A DNA stretch of 64,000 bases. It comes from Arcobacter sp. CECT 8986. Lineage in GTDB: Bacteria; Campylobacterota; Campylobacteria; Campylobacterales; Arcobacteraceae. Below are positions 45,669 to 54,423 of the stretch, piece by piece. Within the stretch, counting starts at the first letter, position 1, and every line of letters starts with the position of its first letter. The notes beneath the pieces were generated by a model that saw only the letters and a list, made by a program, of their open reading frames with translations, did no database searches and had not been told where the DNA came from. Where the stretch lies: the NCBI RefSeq assembly GCF_004116725.1, contig NZ_PDKG01000008.1, positions 1-64,000 on the forward strand, read 5' to 3'. The position numbers and the translations under genes were made by a program.

Positions 45669-46140
45669 ACACAGGTCCTTTATACTCAAACATCTCTTTT
45701 ATACTTTTAGGTAAATTATCTTTTGTTGGAGATAAAATTAGAAAATTTTTAAATATTTTCATCATATCGATATCATCATCATCCATACAATGGCTTCTTC
45801 CTAATTTTTCAAAGTAATTATTTGCTCCTACTCCTATTAATTTTACATTCATTGAATGTTCATTTAAATCATATCTTATTTGTTCATAAGCTCTCATAAC
45901 TAAAAAAGGAACTTGTGAATAGACTATAGGTTTTAAACCTGCTAGAAACATACCTGCACTCATACTTATTGTAGCTTGTTCACAAATTCCTATGTTAAAA
46001 GCTCTATTTTTATGATTATCAAAATAATCATCTAAGACTGCAAATCCCATATCTCCAGCAAGAAGAGCCATTTTCTCATCTTTTTTGAAATATTTATATA
46101 TCTCTTTCATTACATCTTGTTTTGAAGCTAATTCATTCAT
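45652..46140 (-). CDS. Transketolase pyrimidine-binding domain subunit, truncated form
   Basis: 162 residues. The Transket_pyr fold is clear: GDMGFAVLD, NIGICEQATISMSAG with the catalytic Glu, YSQVPFLVMRAYEQ, and the closing GPVYVRCK. A usual split transketolase C-subunit is about 300 residues with a Transketolase_C domain; this one stops at the end of the Pyr domain. It overlaps the N-subunit by ATGA. It pairs with the TPP-binding subunit to transfer a two-carbon unit, probably on an island sugar. Confidence 0.85.
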   Translation of the reverse strand: MNELASKQDVMKEIYKYFKKDEKMALLAGDMGFAVLDDYFDNHKNRAFNIGICEQATISMSAGMFLAGLKPIVYSQVPFLVMRAYEQIRYDLNEHSMNVKLIGVGANNYFEKLGRSHCMDDDDIDMMKIFKNFLILSPTKDNLPKSIKEMFEYKGPVYVRCK

Positions 46141-46928
46141 TTTCTATCTTTCCATATAAAACCATCTTCTGTGGGACATCTAAAGTGATGTTTTATAGAG
46201 TTTTCCATAAAATCTAATCCTTTACCTTTTATTGTATCACAGAATATTATTGAAAAGTTATTATTTGTTTTATTAAAAAAGTTATTATAAGAATTTTTAA
46301 GTTCTTCTATATTGTGTCCATTAATTTTTGAAAAATTGCAAGGATAGGCACTAAGAATATTACTTAGTTGTAGATTACTTAATCCTACATCACTTACTTT
46401 ACTCATTGCTTGAAGATTATTTGCATCAATTATTACTAATAAATTATCAAGTTTATATTTAGAAGCAATATTTAAAGCTTCAAAATTACTACCTTCTTGC
46501 ATCTCTCCATCACCTACAATACAAACAACTTTATTATCCATTTTTTGCATTTTAAAAGCTTGTGCCATACCCACAGCAATAGGTAATCCATGCCCTAAAG
46601 AACCCGTAGAAGCTTCAATCATATAATCTAAATTTTGAGTTAGACAACCTTTTATAGAAGAACCATTATAAAAGTTTTCTAGTTCATCATCAGGTAAAAA
46701 TCCTAATTCATTTAAAATAATATAGTAAGCGTAAGCTCCATGCCCTTTACTAAAAATTAATCTATCTCTATTATTGTCTTTGGCATCTTTTAAATTATAT
46801 TTAAAAAAATTTTCAAAAAGAACAGATAATATTTCAACACAAGATAAAGAAGGAGCTAAGTGTCCTGCTTTACTTTTACATGAAAATTCAATAGTTCTAT
46901 TTCTTATATTTGTATTTGATAAGTCCAT
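46137..46928 (-). CDS. Transketolase N-terminal (TPP-binding) subunit
   Basis: 263 residues. Transketolase_N: SKAGHLAPSLSCVEIL, SKGHGAYAYY, the TPP motif GDGEMQEGSNFEA with the paired Asn in IDANN, and HHFRCPTEDGF. Split N subunits of this length are common in archaea and in bacterial sugar clusters. It binds TPP and would transfer glycolaldehyde units together with the Pyr subunit. A TATAAT on the reverse strand (46939-46944) suggests a promoter just upstream. Confidence 0.9.
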   Translation of the reverse strand: MDLSNTNIRNRTIEFSCKSKAGHLAPSLSCVEILSVLFENFFKYNLKDAKDNNRDRLIFSKGHGAYAYYIILNELGFLPDDELENFYNGSSIKGCLTQNLDYMIEASTGSLGHGLPIAVGMAQAFKMQKMDNKVVCIVGDGEMQEGSNFEALNIASKYKLDNLLVIIDANNLQAMSKVSDVGLSNLQLSNILSAYPCNFSKINGHNIEELKNSYNNFFNKTNNNFSIIFCDTIKGKGLDFMENSIKHHFRCPTEDGFIWKDRK

Positions 46929-46938
46929 TTATACTCTT

Positions 46939-46944
46939 ATTATA
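46939..46944 (-). promoter_or_regulatory. Possible internal promoter -10 of the transketolase genes
   Basis: Reverse-strand TATAAT 11 bases before the ATG of the transketolase N gene, inside a 73-base gap in an otherwise tightly packed island. No good -35 box. Confidence 0.3.
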
Positions 46945-47001
46945 ATTTTATCAGAATTTATTTCTTTTAATAAGCTTGTGCCTATTTTTTAAAATTTAGT
47001 A

Positions 47002-47988
47002 TTATTTCCCTAAATATTTAAACCAGTCTTTTGTTGCTTCATTTATAGAACTTTTGTCCCAGATTGGAGCTTCTCTCCATTGTTCTATATTTTCAAGCAT
47101 TATTTTTACACCTTCTTCAAAACTAACTTTTGGTTTCCAGTTTAGATACTCTTTTATTTTACTAATATCTGCATAAGTACAGTCAGGTTCTCCTGGACGT
47201 TTTGGTATATAAGTTTTTTCTCCACCTAGTAATTCAACTAAATAATTTATACTATAAGTATTGTCACTTCCTACATTAAAAATTTCATTTGTGTATTTAG
47301 ATTTTGCAGCAGTAAAACATGCATTAACAACATCTGTAACAAAAGTAAAATCTCTAGTTTGCTCACCATCTCCTACAATTGTTAATGGTTTATTATTTAA
47401 AAGTTGAGCTAAAAACACTCCAAAAACTGCACCATATGTTCCACTTGTTCTATGTCTAGGACCATAAACATTGAAAAATCTCATTGAAACTATTGGCATA
47501 TTATAAATTTGCCCCCAATGAAGTGCATACTCTTCTCCTACTCTTTTTGTGTGAGCATAAGGATATTCAGGTGCGATTGCAGTTGTTTCTGCTGTAGGAT
47601 ATGTATCAGGTATCCCATAGCAAGAACTAGAGGCTGCATAAACAAATTTTTTAAGATTTTTTGAACTTTTTGCTGCTTGTAAAATATTTATAGTTCCATC
47701 TACATTGGCTTTATGATATTTTAAAGGATTATTTATAGAAGGGACAATATCAGCAAGTGCTGCAAAATGAAATACATAGTCTACATCTTCAAAATATTTT
47801 TCTAAATTATTATCATAATCTCCAATATCTGCTTGAACAAATTTGATTTTATTTTTGTGATGATTGATGTTTTCTAATCTACCATTTGATAAATTGTCTA
47901 TAATAGTTACTTCAAAATTTTCATTTATTAATAAATCAACCATATGAGAACCAATAAAACCTGCTCCTCCTGTAACTACTGCTTTCAT
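47002..47988 (-). CDS. NAD-dependent nucleotide-sugar epimerase/dehydratase (SDR)
   Basis: 328 residues, extended SDR. Motifs: GGAGFIGSHMVDLL, IIDNLSNGRLEN, ASSSCYGIPDTYPTAE and catalytic YPYAHTKRVGEEY, plus the substrate-binding region GDGEQTRDFTFVTD. Best fit is the UDP-glucose 4-epimerase/4,6-dehydratase-like group working on NDP-sugars. The exact sugar is not readable. Confidence 0.9.
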   Translation of the reverse strand: MKAVVTGGAGFIGSHMVDLLINENFEVTIIDNLSNGRLENINHHKNKIKFVQADIGDYDNNLEKYFEDVDYVFHFAALADIVPSINNPLKYHKANVDGTINILQAAKSSKNLKKFVYAASSSCYGIPDTYPTAETTAIAPEYPYAHTKRVGEEYALHWGQIYNMPIVSMRFFNVYGPRHRTSGTYGAVFGVFLAQLLNNKPLTIVGDGEQTRDFTFVTDVVNACFTAAKSKYTNEIFNVGSDNTYSINYLVELLGGEKTYIPKRPGEPDCTYADISKIKEYLNWKPKVSFEEGVKIMLENIEQWREAPIWDKSSINEATKDWFKYLGK

Positions 47989-47999
47989 ATTATTTCCCT

Positions 48000-49091
48000 T
48001 TAAATAAAATTATCATGTGCATTTGGATTTTTTAATCTCCATAAATATCTGTTGACTTCATCCATTCTACAATTTACTCTACAATCTTTTATATCTAGTT
48101 CATTTTCTATAAAGTTAATACTTTCTTCTCTTTTTTTACTTTCCCATATATCTTGAAAACTTTTTTCTTTAATATTTCCATAACAAAATTTGTCATTACT
48201 TAAATGAGCACTGCATCCAAATACATCTCCATTTGTAGAGATATAACCCCAAAAGTAAGGAGTAGAATAGCATTTAGAATAGGGTTGTTTTTTCTCAATA
48301 TATTTATTCATAGTATTTATTCTAAATATTACATTGAACTTTTCATCAGAAATTTTTTCTAAATTATCTTTTAAATGTAACATTTTAGTATAATCAATAT
48401 TTTCATATTTTGTTGTATTACTATATAAATGTTGAGAATATGGTTTTATTACAAGATAATCTATCCCAATTTTTTTACATATTTCTGCAAGAATTATTGC
48501 TTCATCTTTATTTTCAGGAAGAAGAATTATCTGTACACCTATAGTACATTTTAAATTGTATTTTTTTCTATATTCTATTGCATACTCTAAATTAGAAATT
48601 ACTTTATCAAAATCTTTTTGATTAGTTCTGTGAATTTCTGAATATGTTTTTGCAGTTCCTGCATTCAAACTAACTTTAATCCATGAACAATTTTCTATAC
48701 ACTTTTCTATAGCTTTTTTATTTAAAGGTACAAAATTTGTAGTTAAAGATGTATCAACACCAACAGAAGAAGAGTGCTCTACTATTAAATCTAAATCTTT
48801 ATAAAGTAAAGGTTCTCCTTCTCCTGCAAACATTATACTTTTCACACCATTTTTTGCCATATTTGTAATAGTATCTTTTAAAGTATCAAATGGTATCGAG
48901 TTTTTTTGATAACCCATATAATCAACGCCACAAAATGTACATCTGTGATTACATCCACCATATGGCGATATTTCAACATATAATGGATAAATTGATTTTT
49001 TTTCTTCCCAATATTTTGAGGTAACCCATTTTGCAACTCTTATGGGATGTAACATTAATTTATGGGAATCAATAGAATAATTATCTGACAT
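48000..49091 (-). CDS. Radical SAM protein with SPASM-like C-terminus (2)
   Basis: 363 residues. Cluster motif CNHRCTFC near 50; C-terminal Cys residues (KCYSTPYF, VFGCSAHLS, KDCRVNCR) form the SPASM-type region. Same length, layout and closing residues (PNAHDNFI) as the paralog at 44279-45397, but sequence between them is quite diverged. The pair frames the transketolase/epimerase genes. Sugar C-H chemistry or epimerisation is a possible role (inference). Confidence 0.85.
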   Translation of the reverse strand: MSDNYSIDSHKLMLHPIRVAKWVTSKYWEEKKSIYPLYVEISPYGGCNHRCTFCGVDYMGYQKNSIPFDTLKDTITNMAKNGVKSIMFAGEGEPLLYKDLDLIVEHSSSVGVDTSLTTNFVPLNKKAIEKCIENCSWIKVSLNAGTAKTYSEIHRTNQKDFDKVISNLEYAIEYRKKYNLKCTIGVQIILLPENKDEAIILAEICKKIGIDYLVIKPYSQHLYSNTTKYENIDYTKMLHLKDNLEKISDEKFNVIFRINTMNKYIEKKQPYSKCYSTPYFWGYISTNGDVFGCSAHLSNDKFCYGNIKEKSFQDIWESKKREESINFIENELDIKDCRVNCRMDEVNRYLWRLKNPNAHDNFI

Positions 49092-49104
49092 TTAATATCC
49101 TCAA

Positions 49105-49707
49105 TCATTTTAAATAATTTTTATTTTTTAAAAAACTTATAATAGTTTTAACATTTTCTTCTATTGAACAATCATATCCCTTTAATTCTATATCAGGGTT
49201 TAAGGGTTTTTCATAAGTAGAACTAATGCCTGTAAAATTTTTAATTTCACCATTTTTTGCTTTTTTATATAAACCTTTTTTATCTCTTTGTTCACAAATT
49301 GCTAAAGGTGTATTTACAAAAATTTCAATAAATTCATTTTTACTAACTTTTTCTTTTGCTTCATCTCTATTTTTTATTAAAGGTGTAATAGCAGATACTA
49401 TTGTAATTATTCCTGCATCAACAAATAGTTTTGCAATTTCTGAAATTCTTCTTATATTCTCATTTCTTGAATTTTCATCAAAACTAAGATCATTGTTTAT
49501 ACCTAATCTAACATTATCTCCATCTAAAACATAGGTGTGTAATCCCATATTATATAAATATTCATCAAGAGCATTTGATATTGTAGATTTTCCACTTCCA
49601 CTTAATCCTGTAAACCAAAGGACAAAAGATTTTTGCTTTTTTAATTTAGATCTTTGCTCTTTTGATATTTTTATTGTTTCAGAAAAAATATTTTTTTTTA
49701 TTTGCAT
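49105..49707 (-). CDS. cysC: Adenylylsulfate kinase
   Basis: 200 residues. APS kinase: Walker A WFTGLSGSGKSTIS, VLDGDNVRLGIN, the FDENSRNENIRR region, and the FTGISSTYEKP motif near 165. It turns APS into PAPS, the sulfate donor. Next to two sulfotransferase-fold genes, so PAPS probably feeds glycan sulfation here rather than cysteine synthesis. ATP sulfurylase is not in the window. Full-length and complete. Confidence 0.94.
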   Translation of the reverse strand: MQIKKNIFSETIKISKEQRSKLKKQKSFVLWFTGLSGSGKSTISNALDEYLYNMGLHTYVLDGDNVRLGINNDLSFDENSRNENIRRISEIAKLFVDAGIITIVSAITPLIKNRDEAKEKVSKNEFIEIFVNTPLAICEQRDKKGLYKKAKNGEIKNFTGISSTYEKPLNPDIELKGYDCSIEENVKTIISFLKNKNYLK

Positions 49708-49739
49708 TATAAATCTTTATTAGTCTAATAATTTTTTTA

Positions 49740-49745
49740 ATTATA
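49740..49745 (-). promoter_or_regulatory. Possible internal promoter -10 upstream of cysC
   Basis: Reverse-strand TATAAT 32 bases before the cysC ATG in a 62-base gap. Supports cysC and the genes after it being transcribed in part from their own promoter. No clear -35. Confidence 0.3.
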
Positions 49746-49769
49746 ACAAGTTAAACCTATTATTTCTTT

Positions 49770-50558
49770 TTATTCATAATATAGTATATCTTCGAAACCC
49801 AATTCTTTTGCATTATCATATAAATCGGGAGCACTCTTTTTTATTATTTGTCTTATTTGTACTTTATGAAACTCTTTTAATAATGTTCTATTTTTACTTT
49901 TATTACCTTCTCTAAAATGAGAAGAACCCACTTCTTCTTTTTTAGCTTTTTCTTTCATAGCATTAAAACTACTTTTTTCTTCTATATCACTAAGTTCTTT
50001 ATTTGATAAATTAATATTTAAGAAATTGGATATTTTTTCTATATTTTCTTTCTTGTTTTGAACCAAATCTTCATAATTTAATACAATACTTTCACAATTT
50101 TTAGAAGCTTTTAATATTTCATTACAATTTATAATTATTTCAGACATTCCATTCCATCTTAAGTTATTTTCATCGAAGCCTGTTATTATTAATGAAATTC
50201 CTTCATCAAAAGTAAATTGTTTTAAAAATTTATCTTTATTATTCCCTCTTCCTATATCAGAATCTATATTGTTATAAAAATGATAATAAATAGATATAAC
50301 TAAATCATATATATTTCTAATTACAAATATTGTTTTAGTATTGTTTTCATTTAATTTATTAACTACTTCATTTGTTGGTATAATATGCCAACTATAAAAA
50401 GTGTTTTCTTTGAATTTTAATTGTTCTGCATTAAAATATTTATTTTCTCCAGGAATTATTTCAGGTTCAAAAAAGTCCATTTTTGTCATTAAAGATAAGA
50501 TTCTTCTTGTTAACCATGTTCCCGTTTTTATTCCACTAATTAAAGCTATATTATTCAT
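49770..50558 (-). CDS. Sulfotransferase-family protein (PAPS-dependent)
   Basis: 262 residues. The N-terminal PAPS loop ISGIKTGTWLTRRIL corresponds to the 5'-phosphosulfate motif, and VIRNIYDLVISIYYHF to the 3'-phosphate motif with its Arg and Ser. The C-terminal part has REGNKSKNRTLL, near the usual RKG element. Likely transfers sulfate from PAPS to a hydroxyl of the island glycan. Adjacent to cysC and to a second fold member. Confidence 0.85.
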   Translation of the reverse strand: MNNIALISGIKTGTWLTRRILSLMTKMDFFEPEIIPGENKYFNAEQLKFKENTFYSWHIIPTNEVVNKLNENNTKTIFVIRNIYDLVISIYYHFYNNIDSDIGRGNNKDKFLKQFTFDEGISLIITGFDENNLRWNGMSEIIINCNEILKASKNCESIVLNYEDLVQNKKENIEKISNFLNINLSNKELSDIEEKSSFNAMKEKAKKEEVGSSHFREGNKSKNRTLLKEFHKVQIRQIIKKSAPDLYDNAKELGFEDILYYE

Positions 50559-50573
50559 TTATTTCCCTTATGA

Positions 50574-51389
50574 CTATAATTCATAATTTAAATTTTTATA
50601 TTTTTCTTTTGCTTCATCAGATACAATTTTATCTATAGCCTCTAATTGCCAATCTTCAAAATTATTTTTTTGATTTTCTGCTGTTACAAAAACCTTTTCT
50701 TCTCCTCTAAATGGTGTATAAAGCCATGAGTAAATTAAGTCAAGATTTTTTTCATCAAATTGAACTCTATCATGAGATAGATAAGATACTATTTCATTGA
50801 AATAATCTTTTGAGTTTGCAATATCTTCCAATTTTACATGTTTTGTATCTGTATTTAGATCTTTCATCATATGATGATTTAAAAATGTTAAACCTCTATA
50901 AAATGCCCAAATTTCAACATTATCTTTTGTATATGGTCTTAGGTCTTTATAAAGTTCATGTTGAACAATATTCCATTCATGATCTAAAGGTTTTGTTTGT
51001 CCTGTCCCCATTCTCATATTTGTTGCTCTCCATCTTGTATAGAAAAATAACCATACATAAGGATGTCTTATAATATTTATCCATCTTACATCATCTTTGA
51101 ATGCATCTTCTAAAGGTTTCATTTTATGTGCTCTATATGAGTAACAGTCTCCTACTGCTTGATAAGTTCTTCCAACATCTGAAATAAATTTAGTGAAAGA
51201 TACTATATCTGGTCTTTCAGATCTTGACCTTTCATTAAAGTATTTAGGTCTAGAACCTTCATTTGCAATATATACAAACATTTCTGGATGAACATTTAAA
51301 GCTTTACAGAACCAACTATACCAGTGGTCTCCTGCATAACCTTGTGATGTTACATAAAATACATGTGAATCATGATTTATAGTTGACAT
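50574..51389 (-). CDS. Sulfotransferase-fold protein, second copy
   Basis: 271 residues. The start has VFYVTSQGYAGDHWYSWF, a P-loop-like donor motif, and further WINIIRHPYVWLFFYTRWR, the equivalent of the 3'-phosphate Arg/Ser motif though Ser is not obvious. Less typical than the neighbour; it could be a sulfotransferase-like enzyme with changed donor site. It forms TAATG overlap with the upstream glycosyltransferase gene. Confidence 0.7.
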   Translation of the reverse strand: MSTINHDSHVFYVTSQGYAGDHWYSWFCKALNVHPEMFVYIANEGSRPKYFNERSRSERPDIVSFTKFISDVGRTYQAVGDCYSYRAHKMKPLEDAFKDDVRWINIIRHPYVWLFFYTRWRATNMRMGTGQTKPLDHEWNIVQHELYKDLRPYTKDNVEIWAFYRGLTFLNHHMMKDLNTDTKHVKLEDIANSKDYFNEIVSYLSHDRVQFDEKNLDLIYSWLYTPFRGEEKVFVTAENQKNNFEDWQLEAIDKIVSDEAKEKYKNLNYEL

Positions 51390-52513
51390 TATTTTAACTC
51401 CTTTATATCATTTAATATTGTTTGAACTCTATGTACCCATAAATGTTCTTTTAAAACTTTTTTATATGCATTCTCTTTTATATCAATAATTAAGTTTTTA
51501 TTTTTAAATTTGTTAAAGTCTATATTATTAGAAAAAAAGTTTACTTTAATAAAATGAATATTTTCTTCAAATCCAATACTTTCCCAAACTTGACCAAAAC
51601 TATTTGGAACTTCACACGCTGCTACACAACATTTTGCAGCCATTGCATCAAAAGTTCTAAAATGTGGATAATTGCCATCATGTAATAATATATTACTTTT
51701 TGATAATTCTTCATTAATTCTTTTTGGAGAATCTAAAAATCCTCTATAAAAAGTTTTAAACTCTTCATAATTATTCCAATTTTGTGTACCAAAAATAGAC
51801 GTATTAAAAGATTTATTTTTACAAAAAGCATAAATAAAATTTTTTCTTCTTACTTGTCTAAAAGTTCGTGAAGTTATATCATATTCCAACGTTTTATCTA
51901 TTTCTTCATTCAGTAAAACATTTTTTTGTTTTAAAAAATCATGACAACTAACATTAATATTCTTATTCATTATATAAGATTCAAGAATTGGTAGAATATC
52001 TTTGAATTGTATCTTTTTATTATGAATGTAACCAATTTCTCTTTCAAGTTCATTTTTATTCCAAGGATTAGGAATGTGTCCTAAAAATAAAAAATCATTA
52101 GCTTTTTCTTGATTTTTTAAAGGATAATAAATTTCTTTTGATGTGGCAGGAGGTAAAAATAAAACATTTTTATTAGAACTATTTTCTAAAAAAGGTCTTA
52201 CCCAGCTTTTTGTCCAACAATATAAAATATCACTGCCTTCTATATCTTTATGTTTTCTACCCCAAAAATCAACTAACCAGCAAATATGTATAACATCTTT
52301 TGGAAATTTTTTTATTTCATTTTTACATCTGTTCATTTCAAAAACAAAATATGGTTTTATGTCATCTATTTTTTGTAATAACTCTTTTTCTTCTAATAAT
52401 GAGTATCCACCAATAACTTCTAAACCAGCTTCCTCAAAACCATTTTTAATTTGTTTATATAGATTTGTATAAAAAGTAGAATTACTTGCTAAATAAAGTA
52501 AAACTTTTTTCAT
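51389..52513 (-). CDS. CgeB-like GT-B glycosyltransferase
   Basis: 374 residues. The C-terminal half has the GT-B donor features (SNILLHDGNYPHFRTFDAMAAKCCVAACE) used by glycosyl transferases group 1 and CgeB proteins. N-terminus KKVLLYLASNSTFYTNLY. Transfers a sugar in the island glycan; acceptor unknown. ATGA overlap with the radical SAM gene upstream. Confidence 0.78.
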   Translation of the reverse strand: MKKVLLYLASNSTFYTNLYKQIKNGFEEAGLEVIGGYSLLEEKELLQKIDDIKPYFVFEMNRCKNEIKKFPKDVIHICWLVDFWGRKHKDIEGSDILYCWTKSWVRPFLENSSNKNVLFLPPATSKEIYYPLKNQEKANDFLFLGHIPNPWNKNELEREIGYIHNKKIQFKDILPILESYIMNKNINVSCHDFLKQKNVLLNEEIDKTLEYDITSRTFRQVRRKNFIYAFCKNKSFNTSIFGTQNWNNYEEFKTFYRGFLDSPKRINEELSKSNILLHDGNYPHFRTFDAMAAKCCVAACEVPNSFGQVWESIGFEENIHFIKVNFFSNNIDFNKFKNKNLIIDIKENAYKKVLKEHLWVHRVQTILNDIKELK

Positions 52514-54423
52514 ATTTTATTCCACATGAGTATTTTTTCTTTTTGTATGCCATTTGAAATTAGTAGATTATATGCTTTTTCATATTCAACCCATGGATAT
52601 ATTATAAAAGATTTATTTGAATATTTTAAAATAGTTTCTTTTGAAAGTTTTTCTACTTTAGAGTTTAAAAATTTATCTCCTATTCTGTATTCTCTTGAGT
52701 CTAAGACACCATTAACTGATATATTAAATAAGTTTGTATCATCTTTTATTGCACTAAAATATCTATCAATTGCTGGCATTACGACTATATTCTTATTTTT
52801 TTTAATAAAATTTTTTAATTTACTCTCAAATAATTTAAACTCTTTTGATATGTGTGGAATTTGTTTTGGGAGTAAGTGATGTTTACTTCTACAATTTGGA
52901 CAGACAAGGTTTATTCCTAAAAAACCATAAAAAGATTCTTTATTTTTAAAAAGATTTTCTTTATTAAATGGAAATGGAAAATTCTCATATTCACTTTCAT
53001 AGTTACATGTTGGACAAGAAACTTTTAAATATGAATGTTTAGAGTCAATATCTTTTGCTTCTATTATTTTTGTAAGAACTTTTCTATGATTTTTATCATT
53101 AATTTCTTTTAACATAGAATATCTTTCTATATATTCTTTATCTGAGAAATTTGTTAAATTAATTGGTGAATTCCACAAATATTTTGAGGTATTAGCAATA
53201 TCCTTGATAAATTGAACTCTATCATTGATTAAGTTTTTAGAGAGTGCTATATTATGAAGCACTGTTCCTGGATAAGGAAGTACCATTGACCAATCACTAA
53301 AATATAATTTATTTTTTTCTTGAAATTTTAGTGAGTCTTTTATTGTCTCTTCCGTTTCTGCTGGATCTCCATATAAGAAGTTACCTTGAATTCCTATTTT
53401 TGCTTCTCTTGTAAGTTTAATGGCATTTTCAATTTGTTCAGCAGTAATTTTTTTTTGCATACTTTCAATTACTTTATTACTTCCACTTTCTATTCCATAA
53501 GATATTTCAATACATCCTGCATCTTTCATTGTTTTTAACATTTCTAAGTCTATTTGGTCTACTCTTAACTGGCACATAAATGAAATATTTAACTTTTTTA
53601 TCTTCTCACAAAATTCTATTACTCTTTTTTTATTTAATGAAAATAATTCATCATAGATAAGAAAGTGTGTAATTTTATATTTTTCTTTTAATCTTTTAAT
53701 AAATTCTGTTGCATAGTCTACTGAGTGTTTTCTATATTTACCCATTCCTGAATGGTAGCAAAATGTACATTTAAATGGGCATGATCTACTTGCAGAAATA
53801 GGAATATATTTTCCTACAAAAGGATCTACTTTATGGTGACTCCAAATTTCTCCAGATTGAATATCTATAAATTTATCAATTTCCATTTTTTCATAATCAG
53901 GGAATGGAAGTTCATCTAATTCATTTATTGAATATGATTCATTATTTTGATATTCAATTTCTGATCTATTAAGATTAAATGACCAACTTCCTTTTGGTAA
54001 AGGTTTTTTAATGTCTGCAATATGATATAAGAGTTCTTCAAATATTAATTCACCTTCACTAATTATCATATAGTCAGGTTTAATTTCTTTTATTACTATT
54101 TCACTTTCACATGCTGTAATTCCTCCACCTAAAACTATTTTTGCATCAGATAGACAACGTAGTTTTTTTATGAGGTATTCAATTTGTTCAAAAGCAATAG
54201 TTAACCCCCCAATACCAATTACATCATACTTCTTTGATTTTAATAGGGTAGATACTTTTTCTAACCCTTTTTCTAATCCATAGTTATTCATATTTATGCC
54301 ATCTATTTCAAAACCTTTTTTTTCTAAGTATGAACATAAATATGCCATTCCTATGGGGAAATACATAGTATTTGCTGAATTTATATAAGTTGGAGCAATT
54401 AATAATATTTTTGGGAGTTTCAT
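52510..54423 (-). CDS. B12-binding-type radical SAM protein with C-terminal zinc ribbon
   Basis: 637 residues. N-terminal cobalamin-binding-like Rossmann domain (ILLIAPTYINSANTMYFPIG, then IGIGGLTIAFEQ and GGGITACESE), without the DxHxxG His of base-on B12. Radical SAM domain at about 205-400 with CPFKCTFC. Then a likely zinc ribbon (SCPTCNYESE, about 100-residue region ending CPNCRSKHH), and a C-terminal Rossmann-like domain (VVMPAIDRYFSAI, NGVLDSRE, SFIIYPWVEYEKA). Such enzymes do methylation or other radical changes at sugars or lipids. Lies in a glycosyltransferase block. Confidence 0.85.
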   Translation of the reverse strand: MKLPKILLIAPTYINSANTMYFPIGMAYLCSYLEKKGFEIDGINMNNYGLEKGLEKVSTLLKSKKYDVIGIGGLTIAFEQIEYLIKKLRCLSDAKIVLGGGITACESEIVIKEIKPDYMIISEGELIFEELLYHIADIKKPLPKGSWSFNLNRSEIEYQNNESYSINELDELPFPDYEKMEIDKFIDIQSGEIWSHHKVDPFVGKYIPISASRSCPFKCTFCYHSGMGKYRKHSVDYATEFIKRLKEKYKITHFLIYDELFSLNKKRVIEFCEKIKKLNISFMCQLRVDQIDLEMLKTMKDAGCIEISYGIESGSNKVIESMQKKITAEQIENAIKLTREAKIGIQGNFLYGDPAETEETIKDSLKFQEKNKLYFSDWSMVLPYPGTVLHNIALSKNLINDRVQFIKDIANTSKYLWNSPINLTNFSDKEYIERYSMLKEINDKNHRKVLTKIIEAKDIDSKHSYLKVSCPTCNYESEYENFPFPFNKENLFKNKESFYGFLGINLVCPNCRSKHHLLPKQIPHISKEFKLFESKLKNFIKKNKNIVVMPAIDRYFSAIKDDTNLFNISVNGVLDSREYRIGDKFLNSKVEKLSKETILKYSNKSFIIYPWVEYEKAYNLLISNGIQKEKILMWNKI

